11,359 bases of DNA from Thermoleophilia bacterium (GTDB taxonomy: Bacteria; Actinomycetota; Thermoleophilia; Gaiellales; Gaiellaceae). Below the pieces are notes generated by a model, which was given only the letters and a program-made list of their open reading frames with translations, was not told the origin of the DNA and searched no databases. Shown here in pieces: positions 1-7,071 of the stretch. Position numbers and translations under genes: made by a program. Each line of letters opens with the position of its first letter. Within the stretch, counting starts at the first letter, position 1. The DNA is taken from contig JAERMP010000092.1 in the NCBI GenBank assembly GCA_016844515.1, forward strand, positions 1-11,359, read 5' to 3'.

Positions 1-44
1 CGCATCGGTCGTTTCCACATGAATTGGGCAGCCGCTTGCCGCGG

Positions 45-2777
45 TCAGACGGGTTGGCGCGCAGCCATCTTCGCGCCGAGCTCGGCCCTGGAGCGGATCC
101 CGAGCTTGCGGTATACACGCGCGAGGTTCGCCTCGACCGTGCGTCGGCTCATGAAGAGCTTGGCGGCGATCTCCTTGTTCGTGAGGCCCGATGCGGCGAG
201 CTGCGCAACCTGCTGCTCGTTCACCGTCAGCTCCTCCGGTGCCCGGCGGACGCCGATGCGGCCGAGCTCCTCCCGCGCCGTTTCCGCCCACAGCGGCGCC
301 GGCAGTCCCTCGAAGATCTCGCGTGCGCGCTCGAGCGTTTCACGTGCCGCCTTGCGCTCGTTGCGCCTCCGCTGAACCCGGCCTAGGCAAAGGAGCGTTC
401 GAGCCAGCTCGAACGGCATTTCCAGCCGGGCATGGTGGGCGAGAGCTTCCCGGAGCAACGACTCGGCCGCCTCGAGATCTCCGCGCGCAGCGTGGAGCAG
501 ACCACGACACCGGGCGGCGACGGCAAGCGTCCACGGCCGGGGGAGGATCAGTCCCCGGGCCTCGAGGCGCTCGAGCAGCTCAGCCGCCCGTTCGAGTTGG
601 CCGAGCGCGATGACGACCTCGATGTGGTCGCCGTGAAACCGGTAGTCCGCCGGCTCCCGCATTCCCGTCGACTCGATCAGCTCGTCGGCCCGCGTGTACT
701 CGCGATCGGCGTCGGCGTCCTCCCTCAGGGACAGCGCCAAGAAACCGAGAGCCTCATGACAGCGCGCCTCGAACAGCTTGGACGGGGAGTCCTCGAGTTG
801 GGCAACGACGCGGGCCACGGCATCCCTCACTTCGTCGATACGACCGAGCTGCCCGTCGACCTGCGCCCGCATCGTGTCGACGGACGTCTCGAAGATGGCA
901 TGCCCGGCACGCCGAGAGAGGTCGACGGTCTCATCGAGAAGGCGGTCGGCTTCGAGGAGGTTGCCGGTGAGCCATGCCAGCCACGCGAGGAGCATGAGGT
1001 ACTGGCAGACGGAAACCTCGTCCTCCTCTGCCCTTGCCCGCTCGAGGAGCTCCTCGGTGCGGTGACGCGCTGTCACGAAGTCGTCGGTGAGCCTCGGCCA
1101 GGTGGCCGGTACGTGAGTGCGCTCCCGCTGGCTCGCCGACTCCTGGAGAAGGATGCCCCGCGCCACCGCCTTCTTATCGGCACCTCGACCCTCCTTGAGC
1201 TCCCATTCGGCGCGGCTGAGCAATGCCTCGGAGTACATCCCGGGCTCTTTGTGCTCGTCGAGGAGGCCGACCGCCGCTCGCGCGTGCTCGGCAGCCCACG
1301 GGATGTCCTCGCCCATCCAGGCGAGCTGGGCGTGAAGTCGCCCTTTCCGCACCCGGTCGTCCATCCCCTCGAGGGCCTGCTCACAGAGCCTGATCCCCTC
1401 CTCCCAGCCACCGTCGTACCACCGCACCATCCCCAGCAGCGCGAGCGCGTCGCTGCGCCATGGGTCTGCCTGCGCCTCGACAGCCACCTTCTCGAGAACC
1501 TCACGCGCGGCCGGCGTGTCGCCTGCCGTGAAGAGGAGCTCGCCGAGATCGACGCTGCGCCGGTAGTGCGCATCTGCCAATGCAGGAGGTGTGAGGCGCT
1601 GCGCGTCCCGCTTCAGGGCCACTGCTGCTTCGATTGCGCCCCGGGAGCGAGCCTGTTCGGACGCTTCGTCGAGCGCGGCGGCCACTGTCTCGTCCGGGCC
1701 GACAGCCGCGAAGGCGAGGTGGTGTGCGCGTTCCTCGGCATCGTCGACCTGAGAGGCGAGCTTGGTGTGCAGCGCCCGCCTCCGCGAGGGTGTGGCACCG
1801 TCGTAGACCGCTGAGGCGAAGAGCGGGTGCTCGAACACGACGTGTCCGTCGCTCTCGATGCGGACCACATCCGCGTCGACGGCGGGTTCGAGCGCGGCCT
1901 CGTCTGCAAGCGCGGTGGTCGGTTCAGAGAGGGCGGATGCGACGAGCAGGGCCTCGCGCGTCTCACGAGGCAGCCGCCGGATCCGCGCCTTCAAGAGCTT
2001 TCGTAGATCCTCCGGGACTGGCAGCGCACCACCAGGGCCCGGATCTCCGACCGCGCCGAGCTCCCGTGCGATCTCGAGCGCGTGGAACGGGTTCCCACGC
2101 GAGGCGTGCTCGATACGGACGAGCGTCGGCCGCGGGAAGGAACGGCCGAGCCGTTCCTTGATCATCTGATGCAGCGACCCAAGGCTCAGCGGGCCGACGC
2201 GGACCGTGCGACGACGCTCCTCACCGATCGTGAGGTCGAATGTTCGCGGTCGCTCGTCCTCGACGCGCACGGACGCGAGGAAGCCGACGGGCTCCTGATC
2301 GAGACGTCGTGCGACGAACTCGAGCACCGCGGCAGTCGGTGGATCGATCCACTGCGCATCGTCCACGGCAACGACGACAGGCTGCACGTCGGCCGCCACC
2401 CGCAGGGCGGAGAGAACGGCGACGGCTATGGCACGCTCGTCAGGCGGCGGGCCGGACGGCTCTCGCCGGAGCAGAGCGATCTCGACCGCATTCCGCTGCG
2501 GAGCCGGGATCGCATCGAGGGTCGTGTCGTCGACTCCCGTCAGAAGATCGCCGAGACCTGCGAAGGACAGTTTCGACTCGGTCTGGGCGGGCCGCGACAT
2601 AAGGACGAGGAATCCGCGCCCGCGAGCACGCCGCACCGTCTCCCGCCACACGGTCGTCTTGCCGATCCCGGGCTCGCCTTCGAGCACCAGTGCGCGCGAT
2701 CCATCGGGTACCGCGTCGAGGAAGTGATCGGCTGCCGCAAGCTCCTCGTCGCGGCCGACGACGAAGCTGCCGTCCAT
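45..2777 (-). CDS. AAA-ATPase LuxR-family transcriptional regulator (LAL type)
   Basis: This 910-residue protein is built like the large ATP-binding LuxR (LAL/MalT-like) regulators, which bind ATP and an effector and then activate promoters through a C-terminal DNA-binding domain. Near the N-terminus is a Walker A motif, GEPGIGKT (residues 34-41). A Walker B strand, VVVAVDDAQWID, follows at about 134-145. A long alpha-helical, TPR-like middle rich in Ala, Glu, Leu and Arg spans about 350-840. The last 61 residues (from about 850) form a GerE/LuxR helix-turn-helix, with LTNKEIAAKLFMSRRTVEANL as the recognition region and the usual KLGIRSRAEL ending. The length fits the family (about 900 residues). 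The ATG start puts the P-loop region MDGSFVVGRDEEL at the N-terminus, as in homologues. No clear Shine-Dalgarno sequence precedes it. The gene is divergent from the methyltransferase. Target genes and ligand cannot be told from the sequence. Confidence 0.93.
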   Translation of the reverse strand: MDGSFVVGRDEELAAADHFLDAVPDGSRALVLEGEPGIGKTTVWRETVRRARGRGFLVLMSRPAQTESKLSFAGLGDLLTGVDDTTLDAIPAPQRNAVEIALLRREPSGPPPDERAIAVAVLSALRVAADVQPVVVAVDDAQWIDPPTAAVLEFVARRLDQEPVGFLASVRVEDERPRTFDLTIGEERRRTVRVGPLSLGSLHQMIKERLGRSFPRPTLVRIEHASRGNPFHALEIARELGAVGDPGPGGALPVPEDLRKLLKARIRRLPRETREALLVASALSEPTTALADEAALEPAVDADVVRIESDGHVVFEHPLFASAVYDGATPSRRRALHTKLASQVDDAEERAHHLAFAAVGPDETVAAALDEASEQARSRGAIEAAVALKRDAQRLTPPALADAHYRRSVDLGELLFTAGDTPAAREVLEKVAVEAQADPWRSDALALLGMVRWYDGGWEEGIRLCEQALEGMDDRVRKGRLHAQLAWMGEDIPWAAEHARAAVGLLDEHKEPGMYSEALLSRAEWELKEGRGADKKAVARGILLQESASQRERTHVPATWPRLTDDFVTARHRTEELLERARAEEDEVSVCQYLMLLAWLAWLTGNLLEADRLLDETVDLSRRAGHAIFETSVDTMRAQVDGQLGRIDEVRDAVARVVAQLEDSPSKLFEARCHEALGFLALSLREDADADREYTRADELIESTGMREPADYRFHGDHIEVVIALGQLERAAELLERLEARGLILPRPWTLAVAARCRGLLHAARGDLEAAESLLREALAHHARLEMPFELARTLLCLGRVQRRRNERKAARETLERAREIFEGLPAPLWAETAREELGRIGVRRAPEELTVNEQQVAQLAASGLTNKEIAAKLFMSRRTVEANLARVYRKLGIRSRAELGAKMAARQPV

Positions 2778-2852
2778 TGCTGAACCATGACACTGGGCAC
2801 GTCACGTCACAAGAACCCCGGCCTGGGGGACACGAGTGGGCAGAGTAGCGGG

Positions 2853-3599
2853 GTGATCGTCAACCGCGACCCCAGGGCGCGAGGGCCGTACACCGCGTTC
2901 GCGGAGGTGGCAGGTGCGTATGAGCGTGGACGGCCGGGATATCCGAAGGACGCTGTCCGCTGGCTCGTCGGCAACGAGCCGCGCGACGTGGTCGATCTCG
3001 GCGCGGGCACCGGGAAGCTCACCCGGGAGCTCCTCTTGCTCGGGCACCGCGTGACCGCGGTCGAGCCGCTCGACGAGATGCTCGCTGAGCTTGCGGCCGC
3101 GCTTCCCGGGGTGCGTGCGCTTGCGGGAAGTGCGGAGGCGATCCCACTCCCGGACTCCTCGGCCGACGTCGTCACCTGCGCCCAGGCGTTCCACTGGTTC
3201 GATCACACCACCGCTCTTCCCGAGATTGCGCGCGTGCTTCGTCCCGGCGGACGCCTCGCACTCGTCTGGAACTCGCGCGACGACCGCGACCCGTGGATGG
3301 CGCAGCTGAGCGCGATTGTCGGAAACGAGACCGTCGAGGAGAGCGACGTCTTCCCCGTGCTCGCGGAAGGCGGACTCTTCGGCCCCGTCGTGACCGCAAA
3401 GTTCACGTTCGCGCAGGTGCTCAACCGCGAGAGGCTCGTCGACCTCGTCCTCTCCCGAAGCTACTGCGCGAAGCTCCCACCCGCCGAGCGCGAGCCGATC
3501 CTCGGCGCGGTTGGGCGGCTGTACGACGAGACCGCCGGGCTTGACGGAGTCCGACTGGCGTACGTCACCGAGTGCTTCCGCGCCCAGCGGAGCGGTTGA
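2853..3599 (+). CDS. Class I SAM-dependent methyltransferase
   Basis: A 248-residue methyltransferase of the Methyltransf_11 type, which transfers a methyl group from S-adenosylmethionine to an unknown, probably small, substrate. The SAM-binding motif I is VVDLGAGTGK (about 46-55), followed by the acidic end of strand 2 at AVEP (69-72). The region around AGSAEAIPLPDSSADVV is motif II-like. QAFHWFD (about 111-117) and LRPGGRLALVWN (129-140) are hallmarks of this subfamily. The N-terminal AYERGRPGYP is also typical of it. I chose the GTG start at 2853 because the 22 residues gained by starting at the ATG at 2787 (Gly/Ser-rich, no domain match) would leave only 9 bases to the divergent regulator. 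The upstream start cannot be excluded. The stop codon overlaps the -35 element of the next operon. Confidence 0.88.
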   Translation: MIVNRDPRARGPYTAFAEVAGAYERGRPGYPKDAVRWLVGNEPRDVVDLGAGTGKLTRELLLLGHRVTAVEPLDEMLAELAAALPGVRALAGSAEAIPLPDSSADVVTCAQAFHWFDHTTALPEIARVLRPGGRLALVWNSRDDRDPWMAQLSAIVGNETVEESDVFPVLAEGGLFGPVVTAKFTFAQVLNRERLVDLVLSRSYCAKLPPAEREPILGAVGRLYDETAGLDGVRLAYVTECFRAQRSG

Positions 3600-3625
3600 C
3601 GTATCCCCGGCTCCTCCACTATCGT
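3596..3625 (+). promoter_or_regulatory. Candidate sigma70-type promoter of the toxin-antitoxin operon
   Basis: TTGACG (3596-3601) and TATCGT (3620-3625) are separated by 18 bases, a good match to a housekeeping promoter. The -35 element overlaps the methyltransferase stop codon. The expected transcription start, about 7 bases after the -10, falls at or just before the GTG at 3633. The mRNA would then be leaderless if that GTG is used. Confidence 0.55.
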
Positions 3626-3653
3626 CTGACAGGTGGAAAGTGAGACTGTCAGA
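3625..3653 (+). promoter_or_regulatory. Inverted repeat, candidate antitoxin operator
   Basis: TCTGACAG (3625-3632) and CTGTCAGA (3646-3653) form a perfect 8-bp inverted repeat with a 13-bp spacer. The arm centres are 21 bp apart, two helical turns, so both lie on one face of the DNA. The repeat starts at the last base of the -10 element and covers the predicted transcription start. That is the expected place for an autoregulatory operator bound by the AbrB-type antitoxin dimer. Binding is inferred, not shown. Confidence 0.5.
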
Positions 3654-3956
3654 AAAGGACACGTCACGAACGTGCGGGCGAAGGGTCAGGTGACGATTCC
3701 GGCCGACATTCGTCAGGCGGCGCGGCTCGAGGAGGGCGACCCCGTCGAGGTCAAGATCGTCGACGACGGGATCCTGTTGCGTCCGATGAAGCTGATCGAC
3801 GCTTCCCAGGCGTGGTTCTGGACTCCTGAGTGGCAGGAAGGCGAGCGCCAGGCCGACGCCGAAATCGCGGCCGGACTGGGCGAGCGGTTCGAGAGCCACG
3901 AAGAGTTCATGGCGGCTCTCCGGGCGCGCATGAAGCCGCTCGATGCCGACGCGTGA
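3633..3956 (+). CDS. AbrB/MazE/SpoVT-type antitoxin
   Basis: A 107-residue protein with an N-terminal swapped-hairpin AbrB DNA-binding domain: VRAKGQVTIPADIRQAARLEEGDPVEVKIVDDGILLRP, about residues 14-52. A C-terminal tail rich in Glu and Ala (SQAWFWTPEWQEGERQADAEIAAG onward) follows. Antitoxins of this kind use the tail to wrap and neutralise the toxin and the N-terminal dimer to repress the operon. The toxin gene starts 14 bases before this one ends, the tight overlap usual for type II pairs. The GTG at 3633 gives a complete first beta strand and would be leaderless. A GTG at 3672, with AAGGA 12 bases upstream, is an alternative that would place the inverted repeat in the 5' leader. The general layout recalls PrlF-YhaV, but identity with that pair is not claimed. 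Confidence 0.85.
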   Translation: MESETVRKGHVTNVRAKGQVTIPADIRQAARLEEGDPVEVKIVDDGILLRPMKLIDASQAWFWTPEWQEGERQADAEIAAGLGERFESHEEFMAALRARMKPLDADA

Positions 3957-4440
3957 GATCCTGCCACGGTTCTGGCGAGACTGGGTGCGACTGAGCTCGG
4001 AGGCGCAGGAAGCATTTCTCGCTGCTGCCGACAAGTTCGTCGACGATCTCGCAACGGGACGCGGTTTCCGATCCGGGCTCCGCGTCAAAGGCGTGCGTGG
4101 AACTCCCGGCGCTTACGAGCTGACCTGGGCTCCGGACGGACGGGCGACGTTCTCGTATGGCCGCTCGATCGTTGGAGACGAGCCGCACGTGATCTGGCGC
4201 CGGATCGGCACCCATGAGATCCTCCGCGAGCCCTGAGACTGTCGTCGTGCCGCCCGTTACATGGCGGCGACCCTTGTGGCGAGCCCACTCTGCGATGTCG
4301 TCTTGCCGCCAGGCGATTGCTCGCCCCACACGTCCCGCAGGACGCGGGAATTCCCGATGCATCCCGAGTTGGCGCACGCGCTCGCTGGAGATTCCCAGCC
4401 GGCGCGCGATCTCTCTTCGGGTCACGAGGCCATCCTGCAT
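3907..4440 (-). CDS. AlpA/MerR-like helix-turn-helix protein with antisense 3' extension
   Basis: Only the first 58 or so residues look like a real protein. They read LVTRREIARRLGISSERVRQL, then FPRPAGRVGRAIAWRQDDIAEWARHKGR, a complete winged-helix module of the AlpA/excisionase or MerR type that normally forms a stand-alone protein of 60-70 residues. No stop codon follows. The frame continues for about 118 more residues exactly antisense to the toxin and the end of the antitoxin, with no recognisable domain. A one-base shift just after the module would meet ATG-TAA at about 4259-4264, so the natural stop may have been lost by a small indel. A GTG at 4425 preceded by AGGA with 7-base spacing is a better start than the ATG at 4440. 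DNA-binding is likely; the target and any link to the toxin pair are unknown. Confidence 0.5.
   Translation of the reverse strand: MQDGLVTRREIARRLGISSERVRQLGMHREFPRPAGRVGRAIAWRQDDIAEWARHKGRRHVTGGTTTVSGLAEDLMGADPAPDHVRLVSNDRAAIRERRPSVRSPGQLVSAGSSTHAFDAEPGSETASRCEIVDELVGSSEKCFLRLRAQSHPVSPEPWQDLTRRHRAASCAPGEPP
3943..4236 (+). CDS. RelE/ParE-superfamily toxin
   Basis: A basic 97-residue protein of RelE/ParE size and pattern. The N-terminal helices (FWRDWVRLSSEAQEAFLAAADKFVDDLATG) are followed by a beta sheet: LRVKGVRGTPGAYELTWA, GRATFSYGRSI and HVIWRRIGTHEIL. The paired ELTWA-DGRATF and HVIWRRIGTH segments are typical of actinobacterial RelE-like toxins, most of which cleave mRNA at the ribosome. 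Conserved Arg and His residues late in the chain are candidate catalytic residues, but this was not aligned. The ATG overlaps the antitoxin end by 14 bases, so translation is probably coupled. The minus strand of the whole gene is also open (see the helix-turn-helix entry). Confidence 0.82.
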   Translation: MPTREILPRFWRDWVRLSSEAQEAFLAAADKFVDDLATGRGFRSGLRVKGVRGTPGAYELTWAPDGRATFSYGRSIVGDEPHVIWRRIGTHEILREP

Positions 4441-4470
4441 GGAGTCGACGGTAGCCGGCGCAAGCTCGGA

Positions 4471-4490
4471 GCGGAAGACGCTCTTTCCGC
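4471..4490. other. Small hairpin downstream of the GNAT gene
   Basis: GCGGAA (4471-4476) and TTCCGC (4485-4490) can pair around an 8-base loop. This lies between the GNAT stop and the helix-turn-helix start, where a terminator would be expected. No U-tract follows on the minus strand, so a terminator role is weakly supported. Nothing else is seen in 4441-4538. Confidence 0.25.
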
Positions 4491-4538
4491 CATGTCACCT
4501 GCGGGCATCCTCAGTCCTGCCAGGGGAGGAGCGGCTTG

Positions 4539-5105
4539 TTACTCCAACTCGAGGCGGACGATGGTGCGACGCCCCGCCTTGCGCACCAACTCGAAGCCGG
4601 CGGTGAGGAACATTGGCAGGTACCCCGTGTAGGCGTCGATGTTCATATGGTCCTCCCGAACCGGATAGCCCTCGATGGTGGGCGCTCCGCGGGCAGCCGC
4701 GCGGGCGATCGCCGCTTCGAGGAGAGCGGTTGCGACGCCGTTCCGCTTGGAGGATGGATGGACGTAGAAGCAAACGACGGACCAGACGTCCTCGTCGTCG
4801 ATCCGCGCGAGCTTGGGCGAGTGCTCTAGCCGCTCGAAGCTTTCTCGCGGGCCGAGTCGGCACCAACCCACCGGCGCGCGGTCGACGTAGGCGAGCAACC
4901 CCGGTTCGCTTCCTCCGCGGACCTCGTTCTCGAGCCGCGCGCGATTGCCGGCGCCGTGGCCCGACCAATACGCCTTGCCGCGGAGATGCCAGAACTGGCA
5001 CCAGCAGCCGCTCGTCTGTGGAGTGCCTCCGCGCGGCCCCTTCCGCTCGAAGAGGTCGACGATGTCTTCCCAGCGGTCCGGTGTCGCGACTCGGACCTCG
5101 ACCAC
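4539..5105 (-). CDS. GNAT-family N-acetyltransferase
   Basis: A 188-residue acetyltransferase that would move acetyl from acetyl-CoA to an unidentified amine. The acetyl-CoA pyrophosphate-binding signature is KRNGVATALLEAAI (about 120-133), just after the beta-4 strand VWSVVCFYVHP. That corresponds to GNAT motif A. The N-terminal SGCWCQFWHLRGKAYW (about 32-47) is a Cys/Trp-rich segment shared by a recognisable subset of GNAT proteins. The C-terminal MFLTAGFELVRKAGRRTIVRLEL is the usual closing beta strand (motif B region). The GTG start lies 11 bases after the stop of the cupin gene, so both are probably one operon. No good Shine-Dalgarno sequence is visible, which suggests coupling. Confidence 0.87.
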   Translation of the reverse strand: MVEVRVATPDRWEDIVDLFERKGPRGGTPQTSGCWCQFWHLRGKAYWSGHGAGNRARLENEVRGGSEPGLLAYVDRAPVGWCRLGPRESFERLEHSPKLARIDDEDVWSVVCFYVHPSSKRNGVATALLEAAIARAAARGAPTIEGYPVREDHMNIDAYTGYLPMFLTAGFELVRKAGRRTIVRLELE

Positions 5106-5116
5106 AGCAGATCGGC

Positions 5117-5755
5117 TCAGCGCGGGAACGAAGGGTCGTCCCAGATCGGCTCGAGGAGCGGTTCCTCGCGCGCCTGTTCCCGCACCCAGTCGCCGAAGTC
5201 CTCATCCTCCGTCGCGCGGCGGAGGAACTCGAGCGCCTCATCCCGGCGGCCGCGCTGCGCGGCGACACAAGCGCGTGCGTAGAGCATCGTCACGTGCTCG
5301 CCGTACGCCGCGACGCCCTCCTCGGCGACGCGCTCGAGCTCATCGACGTCCCGAAGCTCCGCCGCCCGCGCGGCGCGGCTTCCGTATTCCCAGGGGGCGA
5401 TTCGGTACGCCTCGCCTACCGGCGCGCCGATTGCAAGGACGGCGGTGCCCGGTTCTGCTGCATGTGCCTTCCGGACCTCGTTCGGAACGACAAAGACGCA
5501 CGTTCCCGCCGGCGCGTCGAGGGTTTCGTCGTCCACGGTGAAGGTTGCGCGACCGCTGATGACGACGTACAGCTCTTCGTGGACGCCCGCTCCTCCGCCC
5601 GACCGCTCGCCATGCGGGGGGACGACCAACTCGCCGGTATCGGCCCGGTAGGCGCTGACGCCGAAGGCCTGGATCCCGAGCTCGGCTCGGAGCGGGAGCC
5701 AGGCCGCCCCATTCGGGTGTCCAGGTCTCACGTTGTCGAGGTGCAGGACCTTCAC
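5117..5755 (-). CDS. Cupin-domain protein with C-terminal TPR-like helices
   Basis: A 212-residue protein in two parts. The first is a single cupin barrel. Cupin motif 1 reads GVHEELYVVISGRATFTVD (about 58-76) with a single His rather than the usual HxH. Motif 2 reads AGTCVFVVPNEVRKAHA with a candidate His near 98. The second part, from about residue 125, is helical and TPR-like (EHVTMLYARACVAAQRGRRDEALEFLRRA). It ends in a Trp/Asp/Pro-rich tail, PIWDDPSFPR. This combination is a known type of uncharacterised actinobacterial protein; ligand and activity are unknown. I chose the GTG at 5755 (VKVLHLDNVRPG). The longer frame to the ATG at 5815 would add 20 residues encoded by the divergent imuB LexA boxes and promoter. 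It forms an operon with the GNAT gene. Confidence 0.82.
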   Translation of the reverse strand: MKVLHLDNVRPGHPNGAAWLPLRAELGIQAFGVSAYRADTGELVVPPHGERSGGGAGVHEELYVVISGRATFTVDDETLDAPAGTCVFVVPNEVRKAHAAEPGTAVLAIGAPVGEAYRIAPWEYGSRAARAAELRDVDELERVAEEGVAAYGEHVTMLYARACVAAQRGRRDEALEFLRRATEDEDFGDWVREQAREEPLLEPIWDDPSFPR

Positions 5756-5783
5756 CGGCGGCTCGACGCTACCAGAAAACCGC

Positions 5784-5811
5784 TTGACAGGAGAACGTAT
5801 GTTCGTATAGA
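5784..5811 (+). promoter_or_regulatory. imuB promoter
   Basis: A consensus -35 TTGACA (5784-5789) and TATAGA -10 (5806-5811) are spaced by 16 bases. The predicted transcription start is near 5818, only about 6 bases before the ATG at 5824, so the message would be almost leaderless. Both LexA boxes overlap this promoter. Confidence 0.72.
5793..5804 (+). promoter_or_regulatory. LexA (SOS) box 1
   Basis: GAACGTATGTTC fits the GAAC-N4-GTTC LexA operator of Bacillus and actinobacteria. It lies in the spacer between the -35 and -10 of the imuB promoter, where bound LexA would block RNA polymerase. Confidence 0.85.
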
Positions 5812-5821
5812 ACATGTGTTC
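5810..5821 (+). promoter_or_regulatory. LexA (SOS) box 2
   Basis: GAACATGTGTTC, followed by G, is a second GAAC-N4-GTTC operator, centred 17 bp from box 1. It overlaps the end of the -10 and the predicted transcription start. It lies 2 bases before the imuB ATG. Two closely spaced boxes suggest tight repression. Confidence 0.85.
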
Positions 5822-5823
5822 GA

Positions 5824-7008
5824 ATGGTCGCGTGCCTCCTTATTCCCGGGTTCGAGTTGAGAGCGGCACTACGCACGCGCCCACGGCTCGCACTCGTTCC
5901 CGCCGCGCTTGCGCCGGAGGCAGGGGAAGAGCCGCTCCTCGGCCCGGTGACCGCAGCCGCCGAGCAGGCGGGCATCAAGCCGGGGATGCGCCTCGGGGAA
6001 GCGCTCGCCACGTGCCCGTCGCTTGTTCTCGTCAACCGCGACCCGGCAGCCGTGGAGAAGGAGTGGGAAGACGTGCTCCGCCGCCTCGAGGATGCAGGCT
6101 TCGCCGTCGACCCGGTCGAGCAGGGCGCCGCAGCCTTCGAGACGCGAGGGGTCGAACGGCTCTACGGGGGCGTGCAGCCGGCTCTCGAGCGTGCGCTCGC
6201 TGCTGTAGGCACGGCCTGGGATCCGCGCATCGGTGCCGCCGGACGGCGCTTCACGGCTCTCGCCGCGGCGAGCGTGGCGCGTCCCGGCCAGATCCTGATC
6301 GTGGCAGAGAAGGACGAGCAGGCATTCCTCGAGCCGCTTCCGCTCTCGTTGCTCCCCATGACGGCTGATCGCTACGCAGAGCTCGAGGGGCTCGGGCTGC
6401 GCCGGCTCGGGGAGCTCGCGCAGCTGCCGGGCCATGCGGTTGCAGAGCGGCTGGGCGTCGAAGGGCGGAAAGCGTGGCGGCTCTCCCAGGGGGGTCGGAA
6501 GGCGAAGGTGCGCGGGCGCCGGCCTGCTTCGGAGCTCGCAGAGGCACTCGTCTTTCCGGAAGCCGTTGCGAATGAGCTCACGCTGCGACGGGCGCTCGGT
6601 TCTCTCCTCGAGCGCCTGCTCGCGCGTCCAGAACGGGCCGGGCGGCCATTTCGAAAACTCGCGCTGGTCGCCCGGCTCGTCGACGGAGGCTCGTGGCGGC
6701 GTGCGGCAACGCTTCGCGACGCGACGGCCGAGCCGGCGCGCTTGCGCGCGGCACTCGGGCCGAAGCTCTCGGAGCTTCCCGCCCCGATTGTCGAGCTACG
6801 TCTCGAGGTGGTCGAGCTCGCGGAGCACACGGGTCAGCAGCTCGCGCTCGTGGAGCCGGCGGGGGAGGAGACGGCCGTTCGCCTGCGTGAAGGCTTGCGA
6901 CAGGTGCGCGCGAGCACGGGGACAGGGTCGGTGTGCACTGTCGTCGAGGTGGCGCCGTGGTCGCGAGTTCCGGAAGCGCGCGCCTTGGTTGTCCCTCGGG
7001 ACGACTGA
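5824..7008 (+). CDS. imuB: ImuB, catalytically inactive Y-family polymerase homologue
   Basis: A 394-residue Y-family protein that, by family knowledge, scaffolds DnaE2 on the beta clamp for SOS mutagenesis. Polymerase acidic residues are absent. The N-terminal strand that normally carries Asp reads MVACLLIPGFELRAAL. The normal SxDE region reads DPVEQGAAAFETRGVERLYGG (about 96-116), with Gln-Gly where Asp-Glu is expected. A helix-hairpin-helix follows at LEGLGLRRLGELAQLPG (187-203). The little-finger region runs to about 335. GQQLALVEP (337-345) is a candidate beta-clamp-binding motif. The ending RVPEARALVVPRDD is typical of ImuB. The ATG start is the first codon after the SOS boxes. No imuA' precedes it; a divergent cupin gene sits there instead. 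The frame stays open after the TGA into the next ORF. Confidence 0.9.
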   Translation: MVACLLIPGFELRAALRTRPRLALVPAALAPEAGEEPLLGPVTAAAEQAGIKPGMRLGEALATCPSLVLVNRDPAAVEKEWEDVLRRLEDAGFAVDPVEQGAAAFETRGVERLYGGVQPALERALAAVGTAWDPRIGAAGRRFTALAAASVARPGQILIVAEKDEQAFLEPLPLSLLPMTADRYAELEGLGLRRLGELAQLPGHAVAERLGVEGRKAWRLSQGGRKAKVRGRRPASELAEALVFPEAVANELTLRRALGSLLERLLARPERAGRPFRKLALVARLVDGGSWRRAATLRDATAEPARLRAALGPKLSELPAPIVELRLEVVELAEHTGQQLALVEPAGEETAVRLREGLRQVRASTGTGSVCTVVEVAPWSRVPEARALVVPRDD

Positions 7009-7071
7009 GTGAGTTCCGAGAACGAAAGTGCAGCGAATGGACGAACGACGTCGGTCAGTGCGCAACGCGAC

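Noticed and set aside
432..1814. A 460-codon open frame on the plus strand inside the LuxR-type regulator
   Set aside because: It is the antisense shadow of a high-GC gene; its translation shows no domain, while the minus strand has Walker and LuxR motifs throughout.
2787..2852. Methyltransferase start at the ATG at 2787, and the direct repeat CACGTCACGTCAC as an operator
   Set aside because: The extra residues do not match the family and the repeat is too short and without symmetry to call a site.
2802..4088. A 428-codon minus-strand open frame across the methyltransferase and antitoxin
   Set aside because: The plus-strand genes have clear motifs (DLGAGTG, KGQVTIP) and the minus translation has none.
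5756..5815. A longer cupin protein starting at the ATG at 5815
   Set aside because: The extra 20 residues are encoded by the LexA boxes and promoter of imuB and do not look like cupin sequence.
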